A DNA stretch of 64,000 nt from JBFKPQ01 sp041628225 (GTDB taxonomy: Bacteria > Actinomycetota > Acidimicrobiia > Spongiisociales > JAENVV01): positions 1 to 64,000 of the forward strand of contig JBFKPQ010000001.1 in NCBI GenBank assembly GCA_041628225.1. The letters run 5' to 3'. Shown here in pieces: positions 23,702 to 31,901 of the stretch. The stretch's first letter is position 1; each line of letters opens with the position of its first letter. The position numbers and the translations under genes were made by a program. The notes beneath the pieces were generated by a model. The model was not told the DNA's origin. It worked only from the letters and a program-made list of their open reading frames with translations, and searched no databases.

Positions 23702-25489
23702 TCACCGCAACCGGCGGACGTCACCGTCTCTCATCGTGACCCCGGTGGCGTCGAGCCACTCCAGCAGCGGTACGGCGTACTTGCGTGAGATCGCCAGGGC
23801 ATCCTTGAACTCGGGGACCGAAAACGACGGTGCGAGCGTCCCGAGCCTCTCCCGGAGCGCGGCCACCTGCTCGGGCAGATAGACGAGATCGTCGGCGACC
23901 CTCACGAGCCGCCTCTCGCGCAACAAGACGTGCAGCATCTCGCGATCGATGGCGAGCTCACCGAGCTTCGGCACGCTCCAGCCGGCCGACGCCAGCGTCG
24001 CCTGGACCTCCTGCCAGATCGCCTCCTGATCGGCGGTCAATCCTGCTTCGAAGTCGGCCCGCGCAACGGTTGCACCGTCGTCGCGCAGTGCGGCCGACGA
24101 GGCGAGAAGCTGGTCCAGGGCTGCAACCTCGAGGTCGAGACGGCTGGCGAGGCTCGCCTTCGGCATGCCGGGGCGGAGGGGATTGGCGGCGTGGAATTCG
24201 CCGACGGCGCCCTCTGCGCCGGTCAGCAGCCTCGCCACGGTCTGGTCGTTCAGCGCGAGATCTCCCGCGACGAGTGCGGCGGTCGGCACCCCTCCGCCGG
24301 TCTGGCGGGACAGCTCCTCGTGGGAGGCGCGGCCGCGGATCTCCAGGAGGAGCGAGGCGGCCTCGTCCGGCGGAGCCGCCAGCAGACGTTCGAGGACCGC
24401 GGCGTGGATGGCGACGTGCCCGGGGCGCGAGTCCGAGTCGGGATCGACGATCTGGCCGCCGGCGACGACCGCCTGCCGTCCGGTCTCGCGCACGATGAAG
24501 CGGTCGCCCACCGCCGCCGGAAATGGCCGATCGGAACGCAGCACGGCGAGACCGGCATCGGCGATTCGATCTCGGCCCACCGGCCTGAGTTCGATCGGCC
24601 ACACCCCGGTGCCGAGGTGCAGGTGGTAGGCGCCGCGCCGGTCGAGACCGTCCTCGACGTATCGCGCCACCCGCAGGTGCACGGCCACCGTGGTGGACAT
24701 GAAGACCGAGCCCGGCGCCGCCAGGAGTGTGCCCCGGCCGACGTCGGCTCGCTCGACGCCCCCGAGGTTGACGGCCGTACGTCGGCCGGGCTTGGCCGAA
24801 GGGACATCTCGCTCGTGCGACTGCAGCGTTCGGACGCGCGCGGTCGACGGGCCTGGCCACAGTTCGACGTCCTGTCCCACCTCGAGCGCGCCGCCGAGGA
24901 GCGTACCCGTGACCACGGTTCCGGCGCCTGCGATGGTGAAGGCTCGATCCACCCACATGCGAGGACGCCCTGCGTCGGCGCGAGCAGCCTCTGCGGCGCG
25001 AGCGACGGCCGACAAGGCGGTCCGTAGCTCGTCCAGTCCCACGCCCGCGATGGCCGACACGCCGATGATGGGGCAGTGTTCCAACCCGGTTCCCTCGAGC
25101 TGATCGGCCACTTCGAGTTCGGCGAGTTCGGCGAGCTCGGCATCCACTCGGTCGACCTTGGTGATGGCGACGACGCCGGTTGTCACGCCGAGCAGGTCGA
25201 GGACGGCCAGGTGCTCCTCGGACTGCGGCATCCACCCCTCATCGGCTGCGACGACGAACAGTGCAGCGTCGATGGTCTCGGTACCTGCCAGCATGTTCTT
25301 GATGAACCGTTCGTGGCCCGGAACATCGACGAACGACACATCGACCCCGTCGAGGACGGCCCACCCGAACCCGAGGTCGATGGTGAGGCCGCGTTCCTTT
25401 TCCTCTGCCCAGCGATCCGGATCGCGCCCCGTGAGTGCCTCGATGAGCGTGGACTTGCCGTGGTCGACATGACCGGCCGTGCCGATCAC
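23702..25489 (-). CDS. selB: Selenocysteine-specific elongation factor
   Basis: 595 aa. GTPase that brings Sec-tRNA to UGA codons marked by a SECIS hairpin. G1 GHVDHGKST, G3 DVPGHERFIKN and G4 TKVD are intact; domains 2 and 3 follow (about 170-350) and the last 200 residues are winged helices that bind SECIS RNA. The GTG at 25489 is chosen because it gives the canonical V-I-G-T-A-G-H start and a 4-bp GTGA overlap with selA; an ATG ten codons earlier (25519) is possible. It is downstream of selA in one operon. Confidence 0.92.
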   Translation of the reverse strand: MIGTAGHVDHGKSTLIEALTGRDPDRWAEEKERGLTIDLGFGWAVLDGVDVSFVDVPGHERFIKNMLAGTETIDAALFVVAADEGWMPQSEEHLAVLDLLGVTTGVVAITKVDRVDAELAELAELEVADQLEGTGLEHCPIIGVSAIAGVGLDELRTALSAVARAAEAARADAGRPRMWVDRAFTIAGAGTVVTGTLLGGALEVGQDVELWPGPSTARVRTLQSHERDVPSAKPGRRTAVNLGGVERADVGRGTLLAAPGSVFMSTTVAVHLRVARYVEDGLDRRGAYHLHLGTGVWPIELRPVGRDRIADAGLAVLRSDRPFPAAVGDRFIVRETGRQAVVAGGQIVDPDSDSRPGHVAIHAAVLERLLAAPPDEAASLLLEIRGRASHEELSRQTGGGVPTAALVAGDLALNDQTVARLLTGAEGAVGEFHAANPLRPGMPKASLASRLDLEVAALDQLLASSAALRDDGATVARADFEAGLTADQEAIWQEVQATLASAGWSVPKLGELAIDREMLHVLLRERRLVRVADDLVYLPEQVAALRERLGTLAPSFSVPEFKDALAISRKYAVPLLEWLDATGVTMRDGDVRRLR

Positions 25490-26826
25490 CGGCACGTGGC
25501 TGCTCCCGAGCGCAGACATTCGATGACGACCCGATCGTCGGCCGGATCGACGGCCCTGACGTCCACGAAGACCCGTCCCGCCTCGCGTCTCGCCACGATC
25601 GGGATCGGGCCGGCGAGGAGATGATCCCACCAGCGGTCAGCCGACCCGTCGATCGCGATGATCGGGGATGGCATCGTGAGGCCAGGGACCGAACCCGCCC
25701 CGGGCAGCGAGGCCGAGGGCTCGATGGCGCCAAAGCCGATGGCCTCCTGGATCGAGGTGAGTCGGTCGGTTAGGGATTCGACCGACCGCGCGGCCATGGC
25801 CCAGAACGGGATCTCGTCTGCCCTACCGTCGAGGTAGAGCTCCAGCGTGACGCCCAGCGCAGCGAGCGTGGCTCCCGAAACTCGCAGTGCCCGCGCCATC
25901 GGGTGGCTCGTCAGTCGCTCGATGAGGGCAGTCCGTCCCAAGATGAGGCCGGCTTGTGGTCCGCCGAGCAGCTTGTCCCCCGACGCCAGCACGAGATCGG
26001 CACCGGCCGCCAACTCCTGCCGCAGGCCGGGTTCGGACTCGAGCCAAGCCGGTGGCGGACCGCCCAGCCAGGGGACCTGCTCGTCGATGAGGCCCGAGCC
26101 GACGTCGTAGACGAAGGGCACACCCTGTTCGGCGGACAGTTCGATCAACTCGCCCGACGTGGTCTCGGCGTTGAAGCCGACGACCCGGTAGTTGGACGGA
26201 TGGACCTTCAGCGTCATGGCGGTGGCGGTCGACATCGCCGAGACGTAGTCGGCGAGGCGTGTGCGATTGGTCGTGCCGACCTCGACCATGACAGCCCCCG
26301 ATGCCGACATCAACTCGGGGAGGCGGTAACTACCGCCGATCTCGATCAGCTCTCCGCGCGACACGGGTACCTCGCGACCGTGGGCGAGTGCGGCGAGCGC
26401 CAAGAGGAGTCCGGCGGCGTTGTTGTTCACGACGGCTGCGCTCTCGGCGCCGGTCAGCTCGACCAGCAGCTCCCGGACATGGCTGGTGCGTCCGCCCCGG
26501 CGCCCGGTGGCGAGATCGAACTCGACGTTGCCGTAGGTGGTCGACGACTTCGAAGCTGCGGCGGCCGCATCGGGGTGGAGTGGTGCCCTTCCGAGATTGG
26601 TGTGGAGGAGCACTCCGGTGGCATTGATGACCCGTGCGGGTCGCCGGAGGGTAAACGCCGCAGCCTGCCGACGGGCGAGTTCCAGTGCGTCGGCCTGTCC
26701 GCCCTCGAGCAGTACCGCCCGAGCTTCGTCGACCGCCCGACGGGCGATCCCCACCGCCACCGCGGCCGGCAGGTCGGCCAGGGCTCGAGCCACGGCGTCG
26801 ACCGAAGGCAGGGATCGTAGGGACAT
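25486..26826 (-). CDS. selA: L-seryl-tRNA(Sec) selenium transferase
   Basis: 446 aa. PLP enzyme converting seryl-tRNA(Sec) to selenocysteyl-tRNA(Sec). The PLP-binding Lys285 lies in LASGDKLLGGPQ; NATGVLLHTNLGR (about 68-80) and NNNAAGLLL (about 134) are family signatures. Length matches bacterial SelA. The ATG follows TACGAT by six bases and so is probably leaderless. selB overlaps its 3' end. Neither selC (tRNA-Sec) nor selD was found in the window. Confidence 0.93.
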   Translation of the reverse strand: MSLRSLPSVDAVARALADLPAAVAVGIARRAVDEARAVLLEGGQADALELARRQAAAFTLRRPARVINATGVLLHTNLGRAPLHPDAAAAASKSSTTYGNVEFDLATGRRGGRTSHVRELLVELTGAESAAVVNNNAAGLLLALAALAHGREVPVSRGELIEIGGSYRLPELMSASGAVMVEVGTTNRTRLADYVSAMSTATAMTLKVHPSNYRVVGFNAETTSGELIELSAEQGVPFVYDVGSGLIDEQVPWLGGPPPAWLESEPGLRQELAAGADLVLASGDKLLGGPQAGLILGRTALIERLTSHPMARALRVSGATLAALGVTLELYLDGRADEIPFWAMAARSVESLTDRLTSIQEAIGFGAIEPSASLPGAGSVPGLTMPSPIIAIDGSADRWWDHLLAGPIPIVARREAGRVFVDVRAVDPADDRVVIECLRSGAATCR

Positions 26827-26832
26827 GGTGCC

Positions 26833-26838
26833 ATCGTA
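26833..26838 (-). promoter_or_regulatory. TACGAT -10 element, leaderless selA
   Basis: Minus-strand TACGAT, then six bases, then the selA ATG. No ribosome binding site is present. The divergent fxsA gene starts only 37 bp away, so the two promoters must overlap. Confidence 0.5.
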
Positions 26839-26863
26839 CCCCCGCCGGTATCCTTGCCTCTCT

Positions 26864-27223
26864 ATGGTCCCCGCGCTCTTCGTCGTGGTTCCCATCGTGG
26901 AGCTTGTCGTGCTGGCGGTCGTCTCTGATCACATCGGATGGCCGGTGGCGCTCACCGTGGTCGTGATCACGGGTCTCTTGGGTGCGTGGCTGGTGCAACG
27001 CCAGGGCGCGGCGGCGTGGCGGGCGATCGGCGACGCCTTCCAACAGGGAAGGCTCCCGGCTGGAGAGCTGGCCGACGGAGCGCTGGTCGTGGTGGGTGGT
27101 GCGTTCCTGCTGACACCCGGCTTCCTCACCGATGTTGTGGGCTTTTCCCTCATGATTCCGCGGGTGCGAGCTTGGATTCGTCGTACGGTTTCCGCCCGGG
27201 TGCAGCGCCGGGTGATCCGGTGA
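26864..27223 (+). CDS. fxsA: FxsA-family membrane protein
   Basis: 119 aa. Two to three TM helices (about residues 2-22, 25-45, 68-90) and a conserved loop with R-Q-G..A-W, LTPGFLTDVVGF and a basic C-terminus. FxsA overproduction counteracts phage T7 exclusion by F plasmid in E. coli; its normal job is not known. First gene of an operon of four (fxsA, NUDIX, MBL, M23), each joined by a 4-bp overlap. TATCCT lies nine bases before the ATG. Confidence 0.88.
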   Translation: MVPALFVVVPIVELVVLAVVSDHIGWPVALTVVVITGLLGAWLVQRQGAAAWRAIGDAFQQGRLPAGELADGALVVVGGAFLLTPGFLTDVVGFSLMIPRVRAWIRRTVSARVQRRVIR

Positions 27224-27867
27224 CGGTGAGGCGGGCCGGCACCGTGTGTGTCGTCCGAGACGGCGACGGGGGCTTGGAGGTGCTGCTGGCCGAACGGACG
27301 AAGCGCGCCGCCTTCGTGCCGGGCGCCCACGTCTTTCCCGGCGGTGCCGTCGACGCCCTCGACGAGGCATGGGCGAACCGCTGGGGAGTCGACGGGTCGC
27401 TCTTGGCGGCGATCCGGGAGACCCACGAAGAGGTCGGGATGCTCGTCGGCCTGGAAGGTGTGGCCGCCGACGAACTCGACCGGACGTCTCCGGAACGCTT
27501 CTACGCAGGATTATCGGCTCGTCGGGCCCGCTTGCGGCCGGGGGCCATGGTGCAGGTGTCGACCTGGGTCACACCCCCGGGACCACCGCGTCGATTCGAC
27601 ACGGTGTTCTACGTCGCCGAGGGCGACGGGGTGCCCGATGTGGATGGCGAGGAGTTGGTGCACGCCGACTGGTTTCGGCCTTCCGATGCGCTGGAGTCGG
27701 CGCGCGCCGGTCAGTTGACCGTGATCTCGCCGACGGTCGCCCATCTGGAGTTGCTCGCACGATTCGACACGGTGGAAGCGACTCTGGCCGGAGCGGGATC
27801 CGCGCAATACCGGCCGGTCGTCGACCAGGTCGCCGTCGAGGGCTACCGCTGGGATGGTCGGGCGTGA
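27220..27867 (+). CDS. NUDIX hydrolase, NUDT19/CoA-pyrophosphatase-like
   Basis: 215 aa, GTG start overlapping fxsA (GTGA). The Nudix box is split by an insertion: FPGGAVD, about 15 residues, then AAIRETHEEVGMLV with the metal-binding glutamates. This spacing is typical of the NUDT19-like group in actinobacteria, some of which hydrolyse CoA esters. A second protein of this kind is encoded at 46947. Substrate not proven. The next gene begins within its stop codon. Confidence 0.8.
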   Translation: MTVRRAGTVCVVRDGDGGLEVLLAERTKRAAFVPGAHVFPGGAVDALDEAWANRWGVDGSLLAAIRETHEEVGMLVGLEGVAADELDRTSPERFYAGLSARRARLRPGAMVQVSTWVTPPGPPRRFDTVFYVAEGDGVPDVDGEELVHADWFRPSDALESARAGQLTVISPTVAHLELLARFDTVEATLAGAGSAQYRPVVDQVAVEGYRWDGRA

Positions 27868-28652
27868 CGGAGATCCGCACCTTGCTCGCCCCCAATCCAG
27901 GCCTGTTCACGGGTCCGGGTACGAACACATACCTGGTGGTGTCTCGTGGCGAGGCGCTGGTCATCGATCCCGGGCCGCGACTCGACGATCACGAGCGGCG
28001 CATCACCGACACCCTCGCCGATCTCGAACCGGTGGGCGTGGTGGTGACCCACACGCACCCCGACCATGCCCCACTCGCCAACCCACTGGCTCGGGCGCTC
28101 GACGTGCCCGCCCTCGGGTGGGCGCCAGGTCCGGAATTCGAACCTGACGCACGACTGGCGGAGGGTGACTCCCTCGCCGTAGGCGACGCGCGGGTGCGCG
28201 TCATCCATACGCCTGGCCACGCCGACGATCACCTCTGCTTTTTGGCGGGGACCGCACTCTTCACGGGCGACCACATCATGGGCGGTTCGACCGTCATCGT
28301 CGACGACATGACTCGCTACCTGGCGTCGCTCGCCCGGCTCCAAACCGTCGAGTTGTCCAGGCTCTACCCCGGCCACGGTCCCGTCATCGACGATCCCGCC
28401 ACCGTCATCGAGTACTACATCGAACACCGGCTGGAGCGTGAACGGCAGATCGTGGACGCCGTCCGCGCGGGGTCCGGCACCGTCGGCGGGATCGTCTCCG
28501 AGGTGTACAGCGACGTCGATCCCGCATATCATCCTCTGGCCGCCATGTCGGTGGCTGCACATCTCCGGAAACTGATGGCCGAAGGAACGGTTGCATTCAC
28601 GCCCGAGAGTGCCGACGACCTGTGGTCGGCACTCGTCACCCTGATCGCATGA
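27864..28652 (+). CDS. Metallo-beta-lactamase fold hydrolase, LACTB2-like
   Basis: 262 aa, GTG start. Metal motifs: THTHPDH (about residue 61-67), HTPGHADDH (about 115), FTGDHIMG (about 135) and PGHGP (about 170). The N-terminal NPGLFTGPGTNTYLV and the C-terminal winged-helix-like region (HL-x-KL-x-x-EG-x-V) match LACTB2/beta-lactamase-like 2 proteins, of which the human form is an RNase. Substrate here unknown. Joined by 4-bp overlaps to NUDIX upstream and M23 downstream. Confidence 0.85.
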   Translation: MTEIRTLLAPNPGLFTGPGTNTYLVVSRGEALVIDPGPRLDDHERRITDTLADLEPVGVVVTHTHPDHAPLANPLARALDVPALGWAPGPEFEPDARLAEGDSLAVGDARVRVIHTPGHADDHLCFLAGTALFTGDHIMGGSTVIVDDMTRYLASLARLQTVELSRLYPGHGPVIDDPATVIEYYIEHRLERERQIVDAVRAGSGTVGGIVSEVYSDVDPAYHPLAAMSVAAHLRKLMAEGTVAFTPESADDLWSALVTLIA

Positions 28653-29725
28653 ACACGATTCGACTTCTCTCCGCACTGCTCGTCGTCGCCCTGGTGGCGG
28701 GGCCTGCCGCGGCCGAGGTGAGCCCCGAGGAGCTGGAGGCGGCGAAGGCCGAACTCCTCGAGGTGCGGGCCGAAGCGCAGGCGCTCACCGATCGTTTCGA
28801 GGAGGCGGTCGAGACGAAGGAACATCTCGACGAGCGGGTCGTTTCGATGCAGAACCGGGCCGACGAGCTCACCGGGCGTCTCGAGCACTCCCGCGCCCGC
28901 CTCCAGGACCGCGCCGCCCACATGTACATGGATGCCCTCGGATCGAACATGGCGGTGCTCCTGACGTCGTCGACCATCGGCGACGTCGGAACGAGCCTGG
29001 AATATCTCGAGGACGTCACCGAGTCCGATCAGCGGCTGGTGGCCGATCTCGATGCCCTCGAGGACGAGTACGCCCGAAGCCTCGAGGAGCTCGAAGAGGC
29101 GATCGCGGCCCAAGCCGTGGCGGTGTCCGAGCTCGACGCGGCGGCCGAGGAACTCAACGCCAAGCTCGAAGGGATCCAGGCCGAGTACAACGAGCTGTTC
29201 GCGCAATGGCAGAAGGAAGAAGCGGCGCGGATCGCGGCGGCCGAGGCCGAGCGCCGGCGCCGGTTGCAGGAGCAGCAGCAGTCGGGTGGCGGAGGTGGCA
29301 CCGCGCCACCGACCGTGACCGGTGGACGAACGTGTCCGGTGAACGGATTCACGTCGTTCAGCGACACCTGGGGCGCGCCACGGTCCGGAGGCCGAAGCCA
29401 TCGCGGCGTCGACATGATGGCGGCGCGAGGTACGCAACTCGTCGCCATCGAGTCAGGCGTGATCTCACGGATGCGCAACGGCGGCCTGGGCGGCATCACC
29501 ATCTGGCTGCGGGGTAACTCGGGCGACGCCTTCTACTACGCCCACCTCGATGGGTGGGCGCCGGGGCTGTCGCAGGGACAATCGGTGTCGGCAGGTCAGT
29601 ACATCGGCACGGTCGGCACGACCGGGAATGCCCCGGCGAACGTGCCCCACCTGCACTTCGAGTATCACCCGGGCGGCTCAGGAGCCGTCAACCCCACCCC
29701 GCTGGTTCGCGCGCTCTGTGGTTGA
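28649..29725 (+). CDS. Secreted M23 peptidase with coiled coil (EnvC-like)
   Basis: 358 aa. Signal peptide (1-22, ending A-A-A-E), long coiled coil (about 25-205, rich in Glu/Ala/Leu), a Gly-rich linker, and a C-terminal LytM domain (about 240-358) with HRGVDMM (zinc His and Asp) and HLHFEY (zinc His pair). Zinc ligands look complete, so it may cleave peptidoglycan rather than only activate amidases. The coiled-coil plus LytM order is that of EnvC and related cell-division hydrolases. Final gene of the fxsA operon, ATGA overlap. Confidence 0.88.
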   Translation: MNTIRLLSALLVVALVAGPAAAEVSPEELEAAKAELLEVRAEAQALTDRFEEAVETKEHLDERVVSMQNRADELTGRLEHSRARLQDRAAHMYMDALGSNMAVLLTSSTIGDVGTSLEYLEDVTESDQRLVADLDALEDEYARSLEELEEAIAAQAVAVSELDAAAEELNAKLEGIQAEYNELFAQWQKEEAARIAAAEAERRRRLQEQQQSGGGGGTAPPTVTGGRTCPVNGFTSFSDTWGAPRSGGRSHRGVDMMAARGTQLVAIESGVISRMRNGGLGGITIWLRGNSGDAFYYAHLDGWAPGLSQGQSVSAGQYIGTVGTTGNAPANVPHLHFEYHPGGSGAVNPTPLVRALCG

Positions 29726-29731
29726 CACGCG

Positions 29732-29761
29732 GAAGAGGCCGGCGATCTCGCCGACCTCTTC
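29732..29761. terminator. Hairpin between the M23 gene and mrp
   Basis: GAAGAGG-C-CGGCGA / TCGCCG-A-CCTCTTC forms a long stem with one C-A mismatch and a minimal loop. It begins seven bases after the M23 stop. No T run follows, so it may act as a hairpin stop for either strand (mrp ends convergently at 29905). Confidence 0.5.
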
Positions 29762-29904
29762 TGCGGTTCGAAGGTCTTCCGGAGGAGGATGAAGACCGAC
29801 GATTGAGCTGCCCCCCAGCTGCTCCCTACCTTTGGCACGTTCTCTCCAAGTATCGACCGCGCAGGGTGAGGACTTGGGGGCGGTTCTAAATCGACGAGGA
29901 ATGA

Positions 29905-31047
29905 CTAGTTAGCCGCCGGTGCCGGCGGGAGCGACTCGAAGATCTTGGCGATCCGTCCCGTGCACGTCTCGTCCTCGGCGGGCGGCACCAGTTCCGTAAG
30001 CCGTTTGGCGATCGAGGCGATGGCGAGGGCGGCCGGATTCGCCGGATCGGATCGAACGACCGGTTCGCCTTCGTCACCTCCCGCCACCATCGCCGGATCG
30101 AGGGGTATCGACCCGATGAGCGGAACCCCCAAGGTGTCGGCCAGCGATTGGCCGCCCCCGGCGCCGAACAGGGCATACGTCGTGCCGTGGTCGCACTGGA
30201 AATCGGCCATGTTCTCGACCACGCCGACCACCGGCATGAAGGAGCGCCGGGCCATGTCGGCGACACGGATCGCCACCTTTTGCGCCGTGGCCTGCGGGGT
30301 TGTGACCACCACCATCTCAGCCTGGGGGAGCAAGCGGGTGAGTGCCATCTGGACGTCGCCTGTGCCCGGAGGCAGATCGATCACCATATAGTCGAGTCCA
30401 CCCCACTCGACCTGATTGAGAAACTGCTCGAGCGCCTTCGACAGCATCAGTCCGCGCCACATCAGGGCGGTTTCCTCGGATTCGACGATCAAGCCGGTCG
30501 AAACGACCTTGATGCCCTGCGCCTCGATCGGAATGATGTTGCGGTCGTCGTTTGCCTCGAGGCGCTGCTCGATCCCCAACATCCGCGGGATCGAGAAGCC
30601 CCAGATGTCGGCGTCGAGCAGGCCGACCCGGTGGCCAAGGTCGGCGATGGCGAGCGCCAGGTTCGTCGACAGCGAAGACTTGCCCACCCCGCCCTTGCCG
30701 GATCCGATGGCGATCACGCGGGTGGTGGGCTCCACCTTCGTCGGGGTGGCGTTCTGGCGGGCGCGGAACCGGACCTTGCCCATGAGGTCGGCCCGCTGAT
30801 CGCGGGTCATCGCCGTGGTCTCGATGTCGACTTCGTCCACGCCGGGAAGCGCCAGCAACTTGCGGCGCGTGTCCCCCTCGATCTGACCGCGCATCGGGCA
30901 TTCGGCGATGGTGAGGGCGATGCCCACCGTGACCGTGGTGTCGTCGATGGTGACGTGGGTGACCATGCCGAGTTCCACGATGTCGCCGCCCAGCTCCGGG
31001 TCGACGACCCCCTTCAGCGCTTGGTAGACAGCCTCTTCGGTGACCAT
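29905..31047 (-). CDS. mrp: Mrp/NBP35-family ATP-binding iron-sulfur carrier
   Basis: 380 aa from the ATG at 31047 (an ATG three codons earlier is possible). N-terminal MIP18/DUF59 domain (about 1-95) followed by a P-loop ATPase with deviant Walker A GSGKGGVGKSS (about residue 117) and DADIWGFSIPRML. ApbC/Mrp proteins move Fe-S clusters. The usual C-x-x-C of the C-terminal half is not kept: the place reads F-Q-C-D-H-G with a single Cys. Known actinobacterial Mrp proteins also lack the pair. Divergent from an Fe-S insertion protein gene. Confidence 0.88.
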   Translation of the reverse strand: MVTEEAVYQALKGVVDPELGGDIVELGMVTHVTIDDTTVTVGIALTIAECPMRGQIEGDTRRKLLALPGVDEVDIETTAMTRDQRADLMGKVRFRARQNATPTKVEPTTRVIAIGSGKGGVGKSSLSTNLALAIADLGHRVGLLDADIWGFSIPRMLGIEQRLEANDDRNIIPIEAQGIKVVSTGLIVESEETALMWRGLMLSKALEQFLNQVEWGGLDYMVIDLPPGTGDVQMALTRLLPQAEMVVVTTPQATAQKVAIRVADMARRSFMPVVGVVENMADFQCDHGTTYALFGAGGGQSLADTLGVPLIGSIPLDPAMVAGGDEGEPVVRSDPANPAALAIASIAKRLTELVPPAEDETCTGRIAKIFESLPPAPAAN

Positions 31048-31054
31048 GGGCAGC

Positions 31055-31060
31055 ATCCTA
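31055..31060 (-). promoter_or_regulatory. TAGGAT -10 element, leaderless mrp
   Basis: Minus-strand TAGGAT ends seven bases before the ATG at 31047. The alternative ATG at 31056 would lie inside this hexamer, so the motif argues for the shorter protein. Confidence 0.45.
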
Positions 31061-31100
31061 CGGGCGATGGAAACCTAGGAACGTTGTCGGCGGTTGCCGG

Positions 31101-31106
31101 TATAGT
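31101..31106 (+). promoter_or_regulatory. TATAGT -10 element upstream of the Fe-S insertion gene
   Basis: TATAGT is a good -10 hexamer 30 bases before the ATG at 31137. The start has a Shine-Dalgarno AGGAG nine bases upstream, so this gene has a short leader, unlike many neighbours. No clear -35 is seen. Confidence 0.45.
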
Positions 31107-31136
31107 GAAGGCCCTCGCAGGCAGGAGCATTTACGC

Positions 31137-31499
31137 ATGGACCAACTGTTGACGATCAAGCCCCGTTCGAATCGAACGGTGACGCTCACGGAAGCGGCGG
31201 TCGCCAAGGTTGCCGATTTGAAGGCCGAAGAGGGCGACGACGCGCTGGCGCTGCGCATGGCCGTTCGCCCCGGAGGTTGTTCGGGGTTTTCGTACGAGAT
31301 GTTCTTCGATGCCGAACTCGAGGACGGCGACGTCGTCGAGGAGTTCGATCGCGGCGTACGGGTCGTGGTCGATCCGCAGAGTCTCGAGATGGTGCGAGGC
31401 TCCACCCTCGACTTCAAGGACGGCCTGATGGGTGCCGGATTCGCCATCGACAACCCGAACGTCTCCCGCAGCTGCGGTTGCGGCAACTCCTTCTCCTGA
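31137..31499 (+). CDS. erpA: Iron-sulfur cluster insertion protein (ErpA/HesB/IscA type)
   Basis: 120 aa. A-type carrier that hands Fe-S clusters to apoproteins. The three Cys ligands are present: GGCSGFSY (about residue 48) and the terminal CGCGNSF (about 113 and 115). Preceded by divergent mrp, another Fe-S gene, and followed three bases later by ridA. The symbol is by family; IscA, SufA and ErpA are hard to tell apart from sequence alone. Confidence 0.9.
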   Translation: MDQLLTIKPRSNRTVTLTEAAVAKVADLKAEEGDDALALRMAVRPGGCSGFSYEMFFDAELEDGDVVEEFDRGVRVVVDPQSLEMVRGSTLDFKDGLMGAGFAIDNPNVSRSCGCGNSFS

Positions 31500-31502
31500 G
31501 CC

Positions 31503-31880
31503 ATGCCGGGTCCGGCCGACACGCCGAGCGCTCCCGGGGCGTTCGGGCCCTACTCGCCGGCGTATGAGGCCAACGGCTTCGTGTTTCTCTCGGGTCAGGT
31601 GGGCGTCGATCCGGCCGACGGGTCGCGAGCCGACGACGTCGCCGGACAGACCCGACAGATCATGACGACCATCGGGGCGATGCTCGGGGATGTCGGACTC
31701 GACCACTCGGACATCGTCAAGACGACCATCTTCCTGACGGACATGGCCGACTTCGAAACCGTCAACGAGATCTACGGCTCGTACTTCGACTCGGCGCCCC
31801 CGGCACGCTCCACCGTGGCCGTCGCGGCCCTTCCGGGCGGGTTCCTCGTCGAGATCGAGGTCACGGCCGCCCACCGCTGA
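31503..31880 (+). CDS. ridA: RidA-family reactive-intermediate deaminase
   Basis: 125 aa. RidA hydrolyses reactive enamines/imines formed by PLP enzymes such as threonine dehydratase. It shows the Y/F-SPAYEANGFVFLSGQVG core, QIMTTIGAMLGDVGL, and the conserved Arg in PPARSTVAV together with EIEV at the C-terminus, which form the active site. The start ATG lies three bases after the Fe-S gene stop, so they are co-transcribed. Confidence 0.88.
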   Translation: MPGPADTPSAPGAFGPYSPAYEANGFVFLSGQVGVDPADGSRADDVAGQTRQIMTTIGAMLGDVGLDHSDIVKTTIFLTDMADFETVNEIYGSYFDSAPPARSTVAVAALPGGFLVEIEVTAAHR

Positions 31881-31889
31881 CCCCGTCGG

Positions 31890-31895
31890 TAGCAT
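31890..31895 (+). promoter_or_regulatory. TAGCAT -10 element, leaderless BTAD regulator
   Basis: TAGCAT followed by six bases and the GTG at 31902; no Shine-Dalgarno sequence. It allows expression independent of the upstream ridA operon. Confidence 0.45.
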
Positions 31896-31901
31896 CGCCG
31901 C

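Noticed and set aside
29731..29800. tRNA-like fragment (GGAAGA..GGTTCGA..TCTTCC) that could be tRNA-Sec
   Set aside because: Only about 50 nt between the acceptor-like arms, T stem does not pair, no UCA anticodon arm; explained by the hairpin after the M23 gene.
29789..29866. Short ORF with strong Shine-Dalgarno and in-frame UGA (M-K-T-D-D-UGA) as selenopeptide
   Set aside because: Reading through UGA gives only about 25 residues with no redox motif; the small AGCTG/CAGCT hairpin after UGA is too weak to claim a SECIS.
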